DNA from: Chengkuizengella sediminis
Lineage (GTDB): Bacteria > Bacillota > Bacilli > Paenibacillales > KCTC-33759
NCBI RefSeq assembly: GCF_010078385.1
Contig: NZ_SIJC01000004.1
Span: forward strand, 124,001 to 188,000
DNA: 64,000 nt
Reading direction: 5' to 3'
The translations under genes were made by a program, and so were the position numbers. The notes below the pieces were generated by a model. It did no database searches, was not told the origin of the DNA, and was given only the letters and a program-made list of their open reading frames with translations. Positions within the stretch are counted from its first letter, which is position 1; every line of letters starts with the position of its first letter. Below are positions 62,426 through 64,000 of this stretch, one piece after another.

Positions 62426-63376
62426 TCAAGCCATTTTCACTTTTTTTTCTTCTTTGTTCTCTTTACCCTGGTTCTCAATCTTACCCTCGTCCCCCTTCTC
62501 GTTATCATTTGGGGAGGTAAGAATAATTTTGCCATCCTCAAGTTGTAGTTGGACTTTGTTTTTATCTTCTAGTCCTATGGACTTTAAATAAGTATCAGGA
62601 ATTTGCAATCTACCAGCTTTATCTAGAATTGCGAATTCTTCATGTGTCTCATCTTCTTTTTCAAAGCCAAGTCCTAATTGCTCAAGCTCCTCAACTGATC
62701 TTTTTCGAATCATTTCTGAGGAGGTTTTTCCATCTCGAATAGCTACAACACGATTCACCTTTTTAGCTAATAGAGGATCGTGGGTTACGATCACGATCGT
62801 CAATCCATACTCTTCATTTAATTTTCTAAACAAGTCCAGGATTTGATCAGACATTTTAGTATCTAGAGACCCTGTAGGTTCATCAGCTAACAACAATTTT
62901 GGGCGATTCGCTAACGCAATAGCGATGGCTACACGCTGCTGCTCTCCACCTGAAAGTTGATTTAATGTATTATTCATACGATGTCCTAGTCCAACTGCTT
63001 CCAGTAATTCTTTGGCTCGTTCTTTTTTACGACGACCTTTTAAAAGAATGGGCAGCTCTACATTTTCCAAAGCCGTTAAATATGGAATTAAATTTCTTGC
63101 GTTATTCTGCCAAACAAATCCTACCGTCTCTCGTTTATATTTAACATAATCTTTCTCTTTAAACTTTAATAAATCCAATCCGTTCACAGAAACAGTTCCT
63201 GCAGATGGACGATCTAATCCACCTAACATATTTAATAGAGTAGATTTACCACTACCGCTATTTCCGATGATTGCCATTAGTTCTCCATTTTTCACTTCGA
63301 GATCTAATCCCTGTAATGCCACAACCTCAAGATCAGCAATTTTGTAAATCTTCACAAGATTTTCGCACAAAATCAT
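62426..63376 (-). CDS. LolD/MacB-type ABC ATPase with C-terminal AbrB-like domain
   Basis: The 316-aa protein has an ATPase of about 230 residues: Walker [37 protein letters not shown] (signature), [11 protein letters not shown] (Walker B) and the H-loop [11 protein letters not shown]. This is the LolD/FtsE-like class that works with FtsX-fold permeases. After residue 240 comes an unusual addition, [20 protein letters not shown], then [15 protein letters not shown], which has the SpoVT/AbrB swapped-hairpin pattern. A charged Lys/Glu tail follows. AbrB domains dimerise and bind DNA or act as dimerisation units. The gene overlaps or nearly abuts (3 bases) the permease gene upstream. Confidence 0.9.
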   Translation of the reverse strand: MILCENLVKIYKIADLEVVALQGLDLEVKNGELMAIIGNSGSGKSTLLNMLGGLDRPSAGTVSVNGLDLLKFKEKDYVKYKRETVGFVWQNNARNLIPYLTALENVELPILLKGRRKKERAKELLEAVGLGHRMNNTLNQLSGGEQQRVAIAIALANRPKLLLADEPTGSLDTKMSDQILDLFRKLNEEYGLTIVIVTHDPLLAKKVNRVVAIRDGKTSSEMIRKRSVEELEQLGLGFEKEDETHEEFAILDKAGRLQIPDTYLKSIGLEDKNKVQLQLEDGKIILTSPNDNEKGDEGKIENQGKENKEEKKVKMA

Positions 63377-63379
63377 GTC

Positions 63380-64000
63380 TTAATCCTCCCCTAATTTTAA
63401 GGCTTGATGAATTTTGATTCGTGACAGCATATATCCTAAAATCATAATACCAATCAATATAATGAAACTAACAATTATATAAATCTGCCTTTGATCTGAA
63501 GGATCAATAACAACTTGGAATGGTGGAACCTGTTCAAGCGGATTAAATGTAATTTGAAATAAGGTTACAAACAATGTACTTGTCACAATTCCTGTAGTTA
63601 TTCCCATCATCATCGCAGCGCCTGTTGTTAGAGCTTGCTCTAGTATCAACATTTTAACCAACTCGGAAAATCTAAGCCCCATTGCACGCAACATTCCTAG
63701 TTGAAGCGTTCTACCCTTCAGCGTTAAAATCCAGTACAATAAAAACCCACATAAGCTAATTAAGATTGAGATAATAAAACCTAAAGTCATCACTCCATTA
63801 ATCGCTAGCTGGAATGGATCATTTTTAACCTTAATGATCTGATCCTTTGAGTTTGTTAAATCATTTAACCAGATACGGTTTTCTTGAATGGCATCATACA
63901 ACTGAGCTGTATTTGAAAAATCAGGCTTTAGTTTAGCCCAAAATTCATAAGGTCTAAGTGCCAAGCGAGATTGTATGAAATCTAAATGGCCTACAACCAA
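63380..64000 (-). CDS. FtsX-like ABC permease, C-terminal part (5' end outside window)
   Basis: The 206 visible residues show the FtsX/MacB permease end: a membrane helix around GVMTLGFIISILISLCGFLL, then the conserved cytoplasmic RTLQLGMLRAMGLRFSELVK (the LGxLRAxG coupling helix motif of this family), two further helices (GAAMMMGITTGIVTSTLFVT; IYIIVSFIILIGIMILGYML) and a final basic tail. The frame reaches the window end without a stop, so this is the C-terminal part of a larger permease. It is followed 3 bases later by its ATPase, an operon of lipoprotein/peptide-export type. Confidence 0.9.
   Translation of the reverse strand: MVVGHLDFIQSRLALRPYEFWAKLKPDFSNTAQLYDAIQENRIWLNDLTNSKDQIIKVKNDPFQLAINGVMTLGFIISILISLCGFLLYWILTLKGRTLQLGMLRAMGLRFSELVKMLILEQALTTGAAMMMGITTGIVTSTLFVTLFQITFNPLEQVPPFQVVIDPSDQRQIYIIVSFIILIGIMILGYMLSRIKIHQALKLGED

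Noticed and set aside
1..64000. CRISPR arrays, tRNA or rRNA genes, prophage or insertion-sequence transposases
   Set aside because: No regular spaced repeats, no cloverleaf or rRNA-like stretches, and no intact transposase or integrase frames were seen.

Overview
The window is a low-GC, spore-former-type Bacillota chromosome segment. Evidence includes typical Bacillales RBSs, SigW-like promoters ahead of flotillin/NfeD and PspA genes, a three-LysM GH18 spore-cortex-lytic-type hydrolase, a YneF-family protein, and a YesN-type response regulator. I would place it in Bacillales, plausibly Paenibacillaceae; the genus cannot be fixed from sequence alone. No rRNA, tRNA, CRISPR array, phage or intact insertion sequence was seen.

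Layout. (1) 1-1555: the 3' part of the window edge is entered by a YesN/AraC-type response regulator. (2) 1.8-20.0 kb, almost all on the minus strand: an Rhs/YD-repeat polymorphic-toxin island. One full-length secreted Rhs protein (13641-20012, 2123 aa) carries a C-terminal toxin tip and is followed by a small immunity gene. Downstream lies a graded series of displaced tip/immunity cassettes. Each starts at a copy of the Rhs terminal core (PISYIDPFGL) and most are followed by an immunity gene: an unknown tip plus a DUF4279-like protein, a restriction-endonuclease-like tip plus a small immunity protein, an HExxH zincin tip plus a zinc-ribbon protein, a broken second zincin, a broken HNH nuclease, a broken tip with a broken SUKH gene, and finally only junction scars and stand-alone SUKH genes. 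Decay rises with distance from the intact gene, as expected for successive tip replacement. A HEPN-motif protein sits among the oldest remnants.

(3) 20.3-27.8 kb: a TetR regulator and aldo/keto reductase that share an operator, an SDR, a GNAT, a CxCC-motif protein, a membrane protein, and a TetR-class III aminotransferase operon. (4) 28.3-31.8 kb: a carbohydrate operon (FGGY kinase, MFS transporter, class II aldolase). (5) 31.9-37.4 kb: YneQ-like protein, inositol monophosphatase family, TauE/SafE exporter, then an envelope-stress block (DUF350, PspA, flotillin, NfeD) with two SigW-type promoters. (6) 37.7-44 kb: SWIM-SNF2 helicase, D-Ala-D-Ala ligase, an amidase-domain protein and a short element with inverted ends. 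(7) 44.3-64 kb: housekeeping and metabolism: aconitase, RraA family, O-acetylhomoserine sulfhydrylase, IclR regulator, LysM-GH18 hydrolase, a fused DUF2935-superoxide dismutase, a TetM-like ribosomal protection GTPase, amidase, AraC-GyrI regulator, FolE, YneF, QueG, RNase HI, GNAT, MnSOD, and an FtsX/LolD-type ABC system whose ATPase has an AbrB-like tail.

Most exciting region: the Rhs island. The toxin/immunity principle is known, but this locus preserves an unusually readable record of tip switching, including relics only visible by reading through frameshifts and stops, and two tip domains I cannot assign.
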